Shown here: positions 55,933 through 63,862 of the stretch, in pieces | Layout of the letters: each line of letters starts with the position of its first letter | Position numbering within the stretch: position 1 is the first letter of the stretch | NCBI RefSeq assembly: GCF_003206045.1 | Contig: NZ_PZJM01000003.1 | Location: 402,303 to 466,302, forward strand | Length of the DNA stretch: 64,000 nt | Origin: Salinicola lusitanus | GTDB taxonomy: Bacteria; Pseudomonadota; Gammaproteobacteria; Pseudomonadales; Halomonadaceae | Direction of reading: 5' to 3' | Position numbers and translations under genes: made by a program | Notes under the pieces: generated by a model | What the model saw: only the letters and a program-made list of their open reading frames with translations | Database searches by the model: none | Told to the model about the DNA's origin: nothing

Positions 55933-57357
55933 TCAGTCGGGTGCCGATGTCGGGCCGGCAGCATTGCCGACCTGGGCGGAGACCGGTGACGCGGGCAACC
56001 AGACATCGGCCGCCAGCCCGCCCAGCGCCGCTCGCTCGAGGCGCAGGGTGCCACCGTAAAGCATCATCAGATCCTCGACGATCGACAGTCCCAACCCGGA
56101 GCCGGAGCCGCGGGCATCCAGGCGCACGCCCCGCGCCAGCGCCGACTCACCCTGGGCACGCGTCATTCCCGGACCGTCGTCCTCGATACGCAGGCGAACT
56201 CCCTGGGGTACCTGGGAGACCGTGAACGAGACCCTGGTGCTTGCCCAGCGCAGCGCATTCTCCAGCAGATTGCCGGTGAGCTCCTGGATATCCTGCGGGT
56301 CGATACGCGCCGCCGCCCTGGGATCGATATCGGCATCGAACCGCACGCCACGACGCTCCGCGAGCCTGGCCAGCCCCTGCACCACCGGGGCGATCGCGTC
56401 ACCGATCGCCACACGCCCCGAGAATGCCACGCCGCCCGCCGCCGAGGCTCGCGCCAGATGATGACGCACCGCGTCATCGATGCGCGTCAGCTCGGTGTTG
56501 ATGGGCCTGCGCTGCTCCTCGGGGAAGCGCTCCGACAGGGTCTTCAGCACGCTGACCGGCGTCTTCAGCGCGTGCGCCAGATTGCCGGCCGCCGCGCGAC
56601 CTCGCTCGATCAAGCGCCGATCGCGCTCGAGCACGCCGTTCATGGCCAGCGCCAGTTCCTTGAGCTCCATCGGCAACTGCGTGTCCAGCCGCTCGCTCTC
56701 GCCCTCCTCCACCGACTGCAGGTTGGCCGACATGCGTCTCAGTGGCGCGAGCCCCCAGCGCATCTGAAGCGCCAGCCCCGCGAGCAGCAACACCCCGAAG
56801 GCGGCCAGCGACAGGATCAGCAGGCGCTCGAAGCGCCCGACCTCGTGATCCAGCTCGGCGGTCGAACCTGCCAGCGCCACGTGGATGACATCGCTGTAGC
56901 CAGGCAAGCGGAGATCGCGCTCGATCATGCGCAGCGCGTCGTCTCGCGGGCCTTTGACTTCATAGATATTGATCCCGTTGTGGTGGCCGGGGATGGGCAG
57001 CCGCTGGTCCCACAGCGAGCGCGACGTCATGGTGAGATCGCCCCCATCGCTCACCTGCCAGTACCAGCCGGAGTAGACGCGGTCGAAGCGAGCGTCGCCC
57101 AGCGAGCGATTGAGGTGCAGGCGCTGACCGACACTGTCGACCTGAATCCCGGCCAGCAGGGCATTGAGCTGGGATTCGAGCCGGCTGTCGAAAGAGGCGG
57201 TGGCGGATTGGCGAAAATTGTAACTCAGCCCGACACCGGCCAGCGGGAGCAGCACGATGACCAGAAGCAGTGACGCCACCAGCAGACGTGCCCCCAATGG
57301 CGCCAGGCGCAGACGCTCGCCCAGGTGGAGAATCCAGCGGGGTCGCCAACGCTTCAA
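55933..57357 (-). CDS. Sensor histidine kinase, PhoQ-like
   Basis: A 474-residue inner-membrane kinase. TM1 is at about 22-45 and TM2 at about 178-198; HAMP follows. The phosphoacceptor His262 lies in NLAHALKTPVSVL, a form typical of PhoQ rather than the usual SHELRTP. N-box NLLENALRWAS, DDGPGMTRAQ and GSGLGLSIVEDLM complete the catalytic core. It overlaps its response-regulator gene by 4 bases. The periplasmic region differs from enterobacterial PhoQ, so Mg sensing should not be assumed. Confidence 0.92.
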   Translation of the reverse strand: MKRWRPRWILHLGERLRLAPLGARLLVASLLLVIVLLPLAGVGLSYNFRQSATASFDSRLESQLNALLAGIQVDSVGQRLHLNRSLGDARFDRVYSGWYWQVSDGGDLTMTSRSLWDQRLPIPGHHNGINIYEVKGPRDDALRMIERDLRLPGYSDVIHVALAGSTAELDHEVGRFERLLILSLAAFGVLLLAGLALQMRWGLAPLRRMSANLQSVEEGESERLDTQLPMELKELALAMNGVLERDRRLIERGRAAAGNLAHALKTPVSVLKTLSERFPEEQRRPINTELTRIDDAVRHHLARASAAGGVAFSGRVAIGDAIAPVVQGLARLAERRGVRFDADIDPRAAARIDPQDIQELTGNLLENALRWASTRVSFTVSQVPQGVRLRIEDDGPGMTRAQGESALARGVRLDARGSGSGLGLSIVEDLMMLYGGTLRLERAALGGLAADVWLPASPVSAQVGNAAGPTSAPD

Positions 57358-58025
57358 GTATCGGCCTCGAGATCGACCAGACGGTAGCCCTGGCCTCGAA
57401 GCGTCTCGATCCGGGCGCGACCGAACTTGCGTCGCAAGCGACTGATCTGCACGTCGATGACGTTGGAGTCGGGCTCATGGTCGCGGTTGTAGACGTGCTC
57501 GACCAGTTCGGCCCGACTGACGATGCGTGGAGAGGCGTGCATCAGGTAGGAGAGCAGCCGGGACTCCTGAGCGGTCAACGTAATGGGGCGACCCGCCAGC
57601 GAGACGCTGCCGGAGTGGGTGTCCAGGGTCAGCTCCCCCACCCGGATCACGGGATGGGCATGGCCATGGCTGCGCCGGACCAGTGCGCGCAGGCGGAACA
57701 GCACTTCGGCGGTCTCGAACGGCTTGACCACGTAGTCATCGGCGCCGGCGGAAAAGCCCGCGGCCTTGTCGGACCAGCGCTCCCGTGCCGTCAGGACCAG
57801 CACCGGCAGATCGATGTCGTCCTCCCGCCACTGGGAGAGCCAGCGGGTGCCATCGCCATCGGGCAGTCCCAAATCCAGGATGATCGCATCGTAGCGTTCG
57901 GTGCGGACCAGGAAGTCGGCCTCCCGCCCGGTGGTGGTCGACTCGATCAGCAACCCGGCCTCGGCAAGGGCATCGGCCAGCGCCTCGGCGAGCGCCGCAT
58001 CGTCCTCGACCAACAATACCTTCAT
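57354..58025 (-). CDS. Response regulator, PhoP-like (OmpR family)
   Basis: A 223-residue regulator. The phosphoacceptor is Asp51 in IILDLGLPDGDG, with Lys in YVVKPFETAEV. The winged-helix domain includes PRIVSRAELVEHVYNRDHEPDSNVIDVQISRLRRK. It is the first gene of the kinase pair and follows a PepSY gene by 66 bases. ATG 58025 has GGGGAG upstream. Confidence 0.94.
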   Translation of the reverse strand: MKVLLVEDDAALAEALADALAEAGLLIESTTTGREADFLVRTERYDAIILDLGLPDGDGTRWLSQWREDDIDLPVLVLTARERWSDKAAGFSAGADDYVVKPFETAEVLFRLRALVRRSHGHAHPVIRVGELTLDTHSGSVSLAGRPITLTAQESRLLSYLMHASPRIVSRAELVEHVYNRDHEPDSNVIDVQISRLRRKFGRARIETLRGQGYRLVDLEADT

Positions 58026-58091
58026 TACCGACTCCCCGGTTCCAGGCTCATCCACCGTCGCTGCTCCGCGGCGACGTGCGACGACAATCGT

Positions 58092-58436
58092 TCACGGCGA
58101 CTTCTTCATCGCCTCGATATTGACTCCCTCGACGCTCAGCAGCTCGCCACTGGTTGCATCGAACTCGAACTCCACCACCTGCCCCTGGGGTCCGATCATC
58201 TCCACCTCGTACTCGATCCGGCCATCCTCCTGCTCCAGTTCGACCTCGAGAATCTGTCCTTCGTAGCGGGCTTCCAGCCAGTCCATGATCTCGTCGATAC
58301 CGACCAGGTGGCCTTCCTTGACCTCCTTGTGGAGATCCCGCCAATTGTCGCCGTCGGCGCTCGCAGGCACCAGTGCCCCGCTCATCATCAATGGCAGGGT
58401 CACGATCAGCAGCACGAGGAGGTTGCGAAGTTTCAT
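58092..58436 (-). CDS. Secreted PepSY-domain protein
   Basis: A 114-residue protein with a cleavable signal peptide (SGALVPASADG, about residue 27) and one PepSY domain, including ILEVELEQEDGRIEYEVEMIG and VEFEFDATSGELLSVEG. PepSY proteins in the periplasm are thought to inhibit proteases or act as accessory sensors; genes for them often flank two-component systems of this type. It is upstream of the PhoP-like gene on the same strand and may be in its operon. Confidence 0.9.
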   Translation of the reverse strand: MKLRNLLVLLIVTLPLMMSGALVPASADGDNWRDLHKEVKEGHLVGIDEIMDWLEARYEGQILEVELEQEDGRIEYEVEMIGPQGQVVEFEFDATSGELLSVEGVNIEAMKKSP

Positions 58437-58458
58437 GTCGCCAGTGTGCCGTAATTGC

Positions 58459-58475
58459 CATGAATCCGACATGAA
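58459..58475. promoter_or_regulatory. Direct repeat, possible response-regulator box
   Basis: CATGAA-TCCGA-CATGAA is a perfect hexamer repeat with 11-bp spacing, the layout bound by OmpR/PhoP-type dimers. A third ATGAA word occurs at about 58530. It lies between the two divergent PepSY genes, close to the minus-strand start. Confidence 0.5.
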
Positions 58476-58647
58476 CATCCGGCCGGACGAGCACCATCCC
58501 TATCGGCCGTCGAGGGGCGATTAACGCAATATGAATGTCACCGTCAGTTCGACGCAAGGTCTGCGCGCGTATAACGGATGACAGTGTCGACCACGTTCGA
58601 CAGACGCGACCCGCGTCTTCCGGAAACGGTCACTCAGGAGGTACGTG

Positions 58648-59136
58648 ATGAAAAATCGCTTATGGCTACTCCCTGCCGTCGCCTTTGGCGGAGGTTTCGG
58701 CGTCAACGCCCTGGCCGACGACACCACGCTCTCCTACGGTCAGTTGGAGAGGCTGCTCAACAGCGCAGAGGATTACGGTTTCAATCGCTACGAGAAACTG
58801 GACGCCGATCACGATGACAACCGTTTCGAGATCGAGGGCTGGCGCGCCGATGGCTGGGAACTCGACGTGTCGATGACGCTGAACGATGGGACGCTGACGC
58901 GAGAGAGTCAGCGGAAGTCGATCGCTCCGGACTGGGGACTGACCAGAGAGGAGCTCGACGCGGCACTCTCCAAGGCCCGGGCCGGTGGAATGCAACATTT
59001 TGCGGAGCTCGAGGTCGATAGTAATGGGCACGTCGAGATCGAGGGCTACAATGCGCAGCAAGCGCAGTTCGAACTCGACCTGCACCGCGATGAGCTGAAT
59101 TCCGAGCATCTCGACAGCGGGAGTGAAAACGGATGA
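58648..59136 (+). CDS. Secreted protein with two PepSY-like units
   Basis: A 162-residue protein with a signal peptide (cleavage near ALA-DDT, residue 23). The mature part has two related units: one around YEKLDADHDDNRFEIEGWRADGWELDVSM and one around FAELEVDSNGHVEIEGYNAQQAQFELDL. Each resembles a PepSY unit with an acidic turn that could bind a divalent cation. It is divergent from the other PepSY gene and overlaps the next gene by 4 bases. AGGAGG precedes the ATG. Confidence 0.82.
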   Translation: MKNRLWLLPAVAFGGGFGVNALADDTTLSYGQLERLLNSAEDYGFNRYEKLDADHDDNRFEIEGWRADGWELDVSMTLNDGTLTRESQRKSIAPDWGLTREELDAALSKARAGGMQHFAELEVDSNGHVEIEGYNAQQAQFELDLHRDELNSEHLDSGSENG

Positions 59137-59486
59137 CCGACAACCGCCAGAACGACAACGCCGCCTGGCGTGCCGCCCAGCAGTGGCGCGAGCGCGTTCA
59201 GCAGACCCGCCCCAGCCAGGGGGCCAGCGGGATTCGACTGTTGCTGACCTGGCTACTGTTCGGCGCCATGCTGATCATTGGCACCCTGCTGGGGCTGTTC
59301 TTCCTCGTCATCGGCTGGGCCATGCTACCGTTTCTTCGCCACCGGATGAAAAAACGCGCAGAGCAGGTACGTGCCTCCCGGGCGCAATACGCCGGCGGCA
59401 GCGCCGACCATGGCGGTGAGGCCGCTACCGGGCGCTCTCAGCGGGTGCTCGACGGCGAATACGAAGTCCGCTCCAGGGATAATTGA
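59133..59486 (+). CDS. Small membrane protein, hypothetical
   Basis: A 117-residue protein with a charged N-terminal third, two closely spaced hydrophobic helices at about 34-68, and a basic then acidic tail. I do not recognise a family. The 4-base overlap with the PepSY-type gene upstream supports it as a real gene and suggests joint function at the envelope. Confidence 0.75.
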   Translation: MTDNRQNDNAAWRAAQQWRERVQQTRPSQGASGIRLLLTWLLFGAMLIIGTLLGLFFLVIGWAMLPFLRHRMKKRAEQVRASRAQYAGGSADHGGEAATGRSQRVLDGEYEVRSRDN

Positions 59487-59725
59487 TCGGGCCGGCGTCC
59501 GCCGGCTCTCCCGCCATCGATCGCATCGCGCGCCGTGTCGCTTCAGCAATGATCGATCCGGCTCGCCGTCTCCTGTCATCTCAACGCGCTGACCGCGTGC
59601 GCCTTCCCGGCGTACGCGGTAGAGTCATTTACGACCTTGGTAGAGCAGGCCATCGCGACTGCGCCGGCAGCGCCTTGCCGTGATGGCGTCGATAACAATA
59701 ATCCGACAGTAAGGCTCCGTGACCC

Positions 59726-61021
59726 ATGAACGCGATCGACCGACTGTTGCGCGCGGCCAAGATTTCCGAGATCGAACAGCTGACTGGCCTGGCGGAAACC
59801 GCCGCCGTCGTCGGCGATATCACTCGTTTCGTCCATGCCCTGCAACGTGAGCGAGGCGCCTCCAGCATCTATCTCGGTTCAGGTGGCCTGCGCTTCACCA
59901 GGCAGCGGCACCAGCGCATCGCCGACAGCCTTCAGGCCGAGACCACGCTGCGCCAGCGCCTGGAGGAGTGGGCGACACCGAACGAGGCAGACCGAATCTC
60001 GCACCAGCTCGCCAGCGCCCGTCTGCTGACCCGGGTCGCGGCGGTCTGGCAGGGACTCGACGCCCTCCCCGGCATCCGTCTCGATATCGACGCGCAACGC
60101 CTGACCGCGGACGACGCCGTGCGGTTGTTCAATCGGCTGATCAGCAATCTACTGTCGGTCATCTTCGAAGCCGCGGACACGGCCAGTGACGCCGAAATCA
60201 CCCGCGTGCTGGTCTGCCTGTTTCACTTCATTCAGGGCAAGGAGCTGGCCGGGCAGGAGCGCGCCTGCGGCGCCTTCGGCTTCACCTCGGGCGCCTTCGA
60301 TGAAGCTCACCGCCACACGATGCGGCAACTGATCGATGCCCAGCACCGCTGCTTCGAGACCTTCGCCGAGTTTGCCAGCGCCGACCTGATCTCTTGCTGG
60401 CGCCATGAGCTGGACCAGCCGATCCATACCGCCATCGTTCGGCTGCGTGAACTGGCGACACTGGATGCGCCACTCCCCGACGATCTCGACGACCCGGGCG
60501 AGCAGTGGTATGCCATCGCCACGCAGCGGATCGACGCCATGAAGGGGATCGAGGATCGTCTGGTGGAAGAGCTTCAACGGAGTTGCCGGGAGCGTATCGC
60601 CCAGACCGAGCGCGATATCGACAATGCCTCGGGTCTGCAGGATGCGCTGAGCGGTGAGCGGTGGGTGGCCCCGGTGAAGCTGCTGCTGGATGCGCCGGAC
60701 GCGGATCAGGCCTCGAGTCTCGGCGCGCTGACCGCCAGTGCGATGGATTCACGCTTCAGCCGCTCGCTGATCGGGCTGGTACAGCTGCAGAACGCCAGGC
60801 TCCAGCAGATCAGCGACGAGCTCGAAAGCACTCGCAGGAGCCTGCGCGACCGCAAGCGGATCGATCGCGCCAAGGGCCTGCTGATGACCCATCAGCAGCT
60901 GTCCGAAGACGAGGCTTACCGACTGTTGCGCAAGACCGCCATGGATCAGAGCAAGCCGCTGATCGAGGTGGCGCAAAACGTGATCGACCTGGTCGAGATG
61001 CTCTCCGCGAAGCGGGTCTGA
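59726..61021 (+). CDS. nasR: Nitrate-responsive antiterminator NasR (NIT-ANTAR)
   Basis: A 431-residue RNA-binding regulator. The N-terminal NIT domain, about 35-290, senses nitrate or nitrite; RFVHALQRERGASSIYLGS and LFHFIQGKELAGQERACGA are typical. The C-terminal ANTAR domain, about 372-430, reads IDRAKGLLMTHQQLSEDEAYRLLRKTAM. In Klebsiella, NasR binds the leader of the nas operon and prevents termination when nitrate is present. Here the likely targets are leaders found between cobA and nirB, 2-3 kb downstream. The gene is transcribed toward the GNAT gene and is not in an operon with its targets. Confidence 0.96.
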   Translation: MNAIDRLLRAAKISEIEQLTGLAETAAVVGDITRFVHALQRERGASSIYLGSGGLRFTRQRHQRIADSLQAETTLRQRLEEWATPNEADRISHQLASARLLTRVAAVWQGLDALPGIRLDIDAQRLTADDAVRLFNRLISNLLSVIFEAADTASDAEITRVLVCLFHFIQGKELAGQERACGAFGFTSGAFDEAHRHTMRQLIDAQHRCFETFAEFASADLISCWRHELDQPIHTAIVRLRELATLDAPLPDDLDDPGEQWYAIATQRIDAMKGIEDRLVEELQRSCRERIAQTERDIDNASGLQDALSGERWVAPVKLLLDAPDADQASSLGALTASAMDSRFSRSLIGLVQLQNARLQQISDELESTRRSLRDRKRIDRAKGLLMTHQQLSEDEAYRLLRKTAMDQSKPLIEVAQNVIDLVEMLSAKRV

Positions 61022-61192
61022 ACCCAGGCGAGCCTGAACCAGGACCTCGAATCGCCCGCCAGACGCTCTCGGTGCAGTGGGCGGGGGCGTTGCACCGGCC
61101 TGAAGCTCCGTCCGCTCACGCTCCCATCGCCGTGCATCACGGGATCGAGCTTATGTTGTTGAATCTCGTCGATAACGGCGATTCTGGTCTTT

Positions 61193-61663
61193 TCAGAAGT
61201 CCTGGTGCATCAACGTGACGCGTTCGCCACGATAAATCACGGATTCGAAGGGCACCCAGCCCAGACGCGCGTAAAACGCCACCTGGTCGGGTGTGTAGAG
61301 ATAAAGTCGCCGACAATCCGCTTCCTGGGCCTCGGTCTCCACCGTCGCCACCAATGCCGAGGCGATACCGCGGCCGCGCCAAGCCGGCAGGACGAAAACG
61401 GAGGCGAGCCAAGGCCCCATGAGGGGCCGACTGCTCATGTCGCTGACGGTCAGGCTCGCGGTAGCTATCGGCTCGCCATCGTTCATGGCCACGAATACCG
61501 AAGGTACGCCTCTGGCACCGCAATCCTCGCGGGTGTCGTCCCGCCATTCGTCGAACGTCGTGTGCGGGTGGAGTCCGCCCCAGGCGTCGAAGGTCCAACG
61601 CGATACCGTTTCGATGCCAAGCGTGTCAGCGCGGCCCAACCGAGAGATCTTCCAGTCCATCAT
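61193..61663 (-). CDS. GNAT-family N-acetyltransferase
   Basis: A 156-residue acetyltransferase. The acetyl-CoA binding motif is VLPAWRGRGIASALVATVE, followed by LYTPDQVAFYARLGW, the usual final strand and helix. The substrate is unknown. Two adjacent ATGs, at 61663 and 61660, can start it. It lies between nasR and yjdM, on the opposite strand from nasR. Confidence 0.9.
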   Translation of the reverse strand: MMDWKISRLGRADTLGIETVSRWTFDAWGGLHPHTTFDEWRDDTREDCGARGVPSVFVAMNDGEPIATASLTVSDMSSRPLMGPWLASVFVLPAWRGRGIASALVATVETEAQEADCRRLYLYTPDQVAFYARLGWVPFESVIYRGERVTLMHQDF

Positions 61664-61750
61664 GGCCCCACCCGTGATGCTGAATCCCAAGTCGATCGAC
61701 GGCTAGAGAAGCCCGATAGGTCCAACGCCCGAGCCGGCGTCGATTCGATG

Positions 61751-62092
61751 TCAGGCCTTCTTGACGAACTCGGACTTGAGCTTCATGGCGCCAATCCCGT
61801 CGATCTTGCAGTCGATATCGTGATCGCCATCGACCAGGCGGATGCTCTTGACCTTGGTGCCCACTTTCACGACCTGTGAAGACCCCTTGATCTTCAGATC
61901 CTTGATCACGGTCACGCTGTCGCCGTCGGCAAGCGGGGTGCCGTGCGCGTCAGTGACTGTCCGTTCATCGCTCTCACTATCGGCAGTCGCCACGCTGGAC
62001 CATTCATGGGCGCACTCGGGGCAGATGAATAGCAGGTTGTCGGCATAGGTATATTCTGACCCGCACTGCGGGCAGGCTGGTAGTTGACTCAC
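61751..62092 (-). CDS. yjdM: YjdM/PhnA-like zinc-ribbon protein
   Basis: A 113-residue protein. The N-terminal zinc ribbon uses CPQCGSEY and CPECAHEW; the C-terminal part [22 protein letters not shown] is the PhnA/YjdM core. Despite the old name it is not required for phosphonate breakdown in E. coli, and its role is unsettled. The start is a GTG at 62092 with GAGGG upstream; a much longer frame runs back into cobA but lacks family resemblance. Confidence 0.93.
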   Translation of the reverse strand: MSQLPACPQCGSEYTYADNLLFICPECAHEWSSVATADSESDERTVTDAHGTPLADGDSVTVIKDLKIKGSSQVVKVGTKVKSIRLVDGDHDIDCKIDGIGAMKLKSEFVKKA

Positions 62093-62153
62093 GTGTAGAC
62101 CCTCGACATCTGGAAAGTGGCGAAGTCTACGCCGCCGACCCGAGGCTGCCCAG

Positions 62154-63080
62154 TCAAAGGTCGGCATCGATCGGGATCGACGCACGGATGGTGGCCTGGG
62201 CCATGTCGACGATGCTGCCGACCACGACCAGGCAAGGCGAGGGCAACGGGTTGGCGGCGAGCCTCCGGGGCATGTCCGCCAGCGTACCGATGAGCGCCTG
62301 CTGCTCGGGTAGCGAAGCATTGGCGACCAGCATCACAGGCCACTCGGCCGGAAGGCCGGCACCGGTCAGGCCTTCACAGATCATCTCGAGGCGGTCGAGC
62401 CCCATGTAGAAGACCAGTGTCTCATCTCGGTGGGCAAGCGTCGTCCAGTCGGGCATCGCCTCGTCGCTGCACTGTCGGGCGGTAATGAAACGCAAGCGCT
62501 GGGCGTGGGCACGATCGGTCAGCGGCAGCCCCAGCGCCGCCGCGGCGCCGGAAGCGGCCGTGATACCGGGCACGATCTCGCTGTCGATACCGGCATCGGC
62601 GAGCGCGGCTAGCTCTTCGCCCATGCGCCCGAAGATCCCCGGATCGCCGCCCTTGAGTCGCACCACGCGTTTGCCCTTGGCGGCGAGTCTCACCATCAGA
62701 TCGCCGATTTCCGCCTGCGGCACGCTGTGATCGCCCTTCGCCTTTCCGACGTAGTAGCGTTCGCACCCTTTCGGTAACAAGGCGAGGATCTCGGCGCCGA
62801 CCAGGCGATCATAGACTACCGCTTGTGCTGACTCGATGTGCCGCAGCGCACGAACGGTCAGCAGATCAGCCGAGCCCGGGCCCGCCCCCACCAGCGAGAC
62901 CCGGCAGTTACGCTGCCCAACTGCACCAATACGGCCCTTGGCGTCCATGGCGGCGAAGAGCCACTGCTGGGCCGTTTGCCGCATGCGTGCCATCCAACCG
63001 GTCGAGCCAGGCGCCCATTCGCGCCTGGATCGATGAGTGGGATGATGAATCGGGATACGACTCGGATGACAGGCTGGCAT
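62154..63080 (-). CDS. cobA: Uroporphyrinogen-III C-methyltransferase
   Basis: A 308-residue SUMT that uses two S-adenosylmethionine to make precorrin-2, the first step to siroheme and cobalamin. [40 protein letters not shown] and [18 protein letters not shown] are the family motifs. About 55 N-terminal residues precede the enzyme core; AGAGGAG before the ATG at 63080 supports this start, though Met45 would give a compact protein. Siroheme is the cofactor of assimilatory nitrite reductase, whose gene nirB lies divergently upstream. The long leader contains a terminator-like hairpin. Confidence 0.94.
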   Translation of the reverse strand: MPACHPSRIPIHHPTHRSRREWAPGSTGWMARMRQTAQQWLFAAMDAKGRIGAVGQRNCRVSLVGAGPGSADLLTVRALRHIESAQAVVYDRLVGAEILALLPKGCERYYVGKAKGDHSVPQAEIGDLMVRLAAKGKRVVRLKGGDPGIFGRMGEELAALADAGIDSEIVPGITAASGAAAALGLPLTDRAHAQRLRFITARQCSDEAMPDWTTLAHRDETLVFYMGLDRLEMICEGLTGAGLPAEWPVMLVANASLPEQQALIGTLADMPRRLAANPLPSPCLVVVGSIVDMAQATIRASIPIDADL

Positions 63081-63188
63081 CGGCAGACTCCTCTTCCAAC
63101 GGCAATTTCCAATCGGGTTGACGCGAATCGTGTAACCGGGCGAGGCAGAGCGCTACGCCTGTCACCTGAAGAGAGGCCGCGCTCGAAC

Positions 63189-63234
63189 GCAAAGAGGCCC
63201 GACTCACCGCCATGGGTGAGTCAGGCCTCTTTGC
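63189..63234 (-). terminator. Attenuator-like hairpin in the cobA leader
   Basis: Outer arms GCAAAGAGGCC and GGCCTCTTTGC (11 bp), one mismatch, then inner arms GACTCACC and GGTGAGTC (8 bp) and a 6-nt loop. On the minus strand it lies about 110 bases before the cobA ATG. The U-run after it is poor, so it may pause rather than terminate RNA polymerase. Confidence 0.6.
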
Positions 63235-63237
63235 CTG
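63222..63237 (-). promoter_or_regulatory. ANTAR-type P2 hairpin in the cobA leader
   Basis: On the minus strand CAGGC-AAAGAG-GCCTG is a 5-bp stem with a hexaloop having A at position 1 and G at position 4, the NasR/ANTAR recognition pattern. It shares bases with the 5' arm of the 63189-63234 hairpin, so the two cannot form together. Confidence 0.6.
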
Positions 63238-63323
63238 CCGTCGGCCCAGAGAGGACCGACACTTCAACTGTCTCTTCCGCAGCCGATGACACGGTTCGTG
63301 CCTCGCTCCTGCACTCCGGCCCG

Positions 63324-63339
63324 ACACCCTCTTTGGCAT
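63324..63339 (-). promoter_or_regulatory. ANTAR-type P1 hairpin candidate in the cobA leader
   Basis: On the minus strand ATGCC-AAAGAG-GGTGT forms a 5-pair stem with two G-U pairs. The hexaloop AAAGAG is identical to that of the P2 hairpin 86 bases further on. The stem is weak. Confidence 0.45.
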
Positions 63340-63380
63340 CCGACCACCGCCTTGTCGGCGTTTCGATTCATCCATCATTG

Positions 63381-63396
63381 GGCAATTTCAGGGCCA
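63381..63396 (-). promoter_or_regulatory. Sigma-54 promoter for cobA
   Basis: On the minus strand TGGCCC-TGAAA-TTGCC matches TGGCAC-N5-TTGCW, with GG and GC spaced by 10 bases as required. Transcription would begin near 63370, about 30 bases before the P1 hairpin. Confidence 0.6.
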
Positions 63397-63609
63397 ACAA
63401 TCGCCTTTACCTTTCCAGACAGTCACCTGTCTCCCCCGTCCAGCCCCCTTCCCCATCCGCGTCACCGCGGTGTGGCGTCGCGGCGGGAGTTCCTGGTGCA
63501 GAAGTCACCCGCCTTGCACCATCGGTGTTCACCAGCGCGGGAGACTGGTACGCACCGTGGCAGTCAGCATTGACCCAACACCTTGAAATCCATCGCAGGA
63601 TTCGCCGAC

Positions 63610-63625
63610 TGGCATGACATTCGCT
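63610..63625 (+). promoter_or_regulatory. Sigma-54 promoter for nirB
   Basis: TGGCAT-GACAT-TCGCT matches TGGCAC-N5-TTGCW with two differences, keeping GG-N10-GC. The start site would be about 63636, six or so bases before the P1 hairpin. CACC/GGTG half-palindromes at 63463-63472 and 63516-63528 could be NtrC-related but their spacing is not standard. Confidence 0.6.
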
Positions 63626-63642
63626 TGACGGACTACAGGCAG

Positions 63643-63658
63643 TGACCAACGACGGTCA
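63643..63658 (+). promoter_or_regulatory. ANTAR-type P1 hairpin in the nirB leader
   Basis: TGACC-AACGAC-GGTCA is a 5-bp stem with a hexaloop that has A1 and G4. It would lie at the extreme 5' end of the leader RNA. Spacing to P2 is 88 bases, longer than I would expect for tandem ANTAR hairpins. Confidence 0.5.
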
Positions 63659-63746
63659 TCGCCAGCCGCGCGCCGGATCGATGTCGCGCGACGGCCGCAG
63701 ACCCGGACGGGTGGGTTCCGGGTATCCCGTTTGACGGAAACAGAAT

Positions 63747-63764
63747 TCAGGCAAAGGCGCCTGA
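63747..63764 (+). promoter_or_regulatory. ANTAR-type P2 hairpin in the nirB leader
   Basis: TCAGGC-AAAGGC-GCCTGA is a perfect 6-bp stem with a hexaloop carrying A1 and G4. Its loop and 3' arm are also the first 12 bases of the terminator 5' arm, so binding by NasR would block termination. Confidence 0.75.
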
Positions 63765-63804
63765 TGCCGCGAAGCCAACGCTTCGTGGCATCAGGCGCCT
63801 TTTT
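63753..63804 (+). terminator. Leader terminator upstream of nirB
   Basis: A 23-bp stem (one G-U pair) with a CAAC loop is followed by UUUUU, ending 59 bases before the nirB ATG. It is a very strong rho-independent terminator placed inside the leader, so nirB expression requires antitermination. Confidence 0.93.
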
Positions 63805-63862
63805 GCGTTGTATGGCTCGGCACCACCCTGCTATCCAAGCCCAACGAACGAGAGGAGCCCGC

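Noticed and set aside
63189-63234. Simple bidirectional terminator with no regulatory role
   Set aside because: It is not at the end of any gene: cobA starts downstream on the minus strand and no plus-strand gene ends upstream. Its 5' arm also contains an A1/G4 hexaloop hairpin on the minus strand only. I keep the ordinary-hairpin reading as a fallback.
63702-63726. ACCCGGA...TCCGGGT hairpin as the ANTAR P1 of nirB
   Set aside because: The stem is good (7 bp) but the loop has nine bases and does not have the A1/G4 hexaloop pattern.
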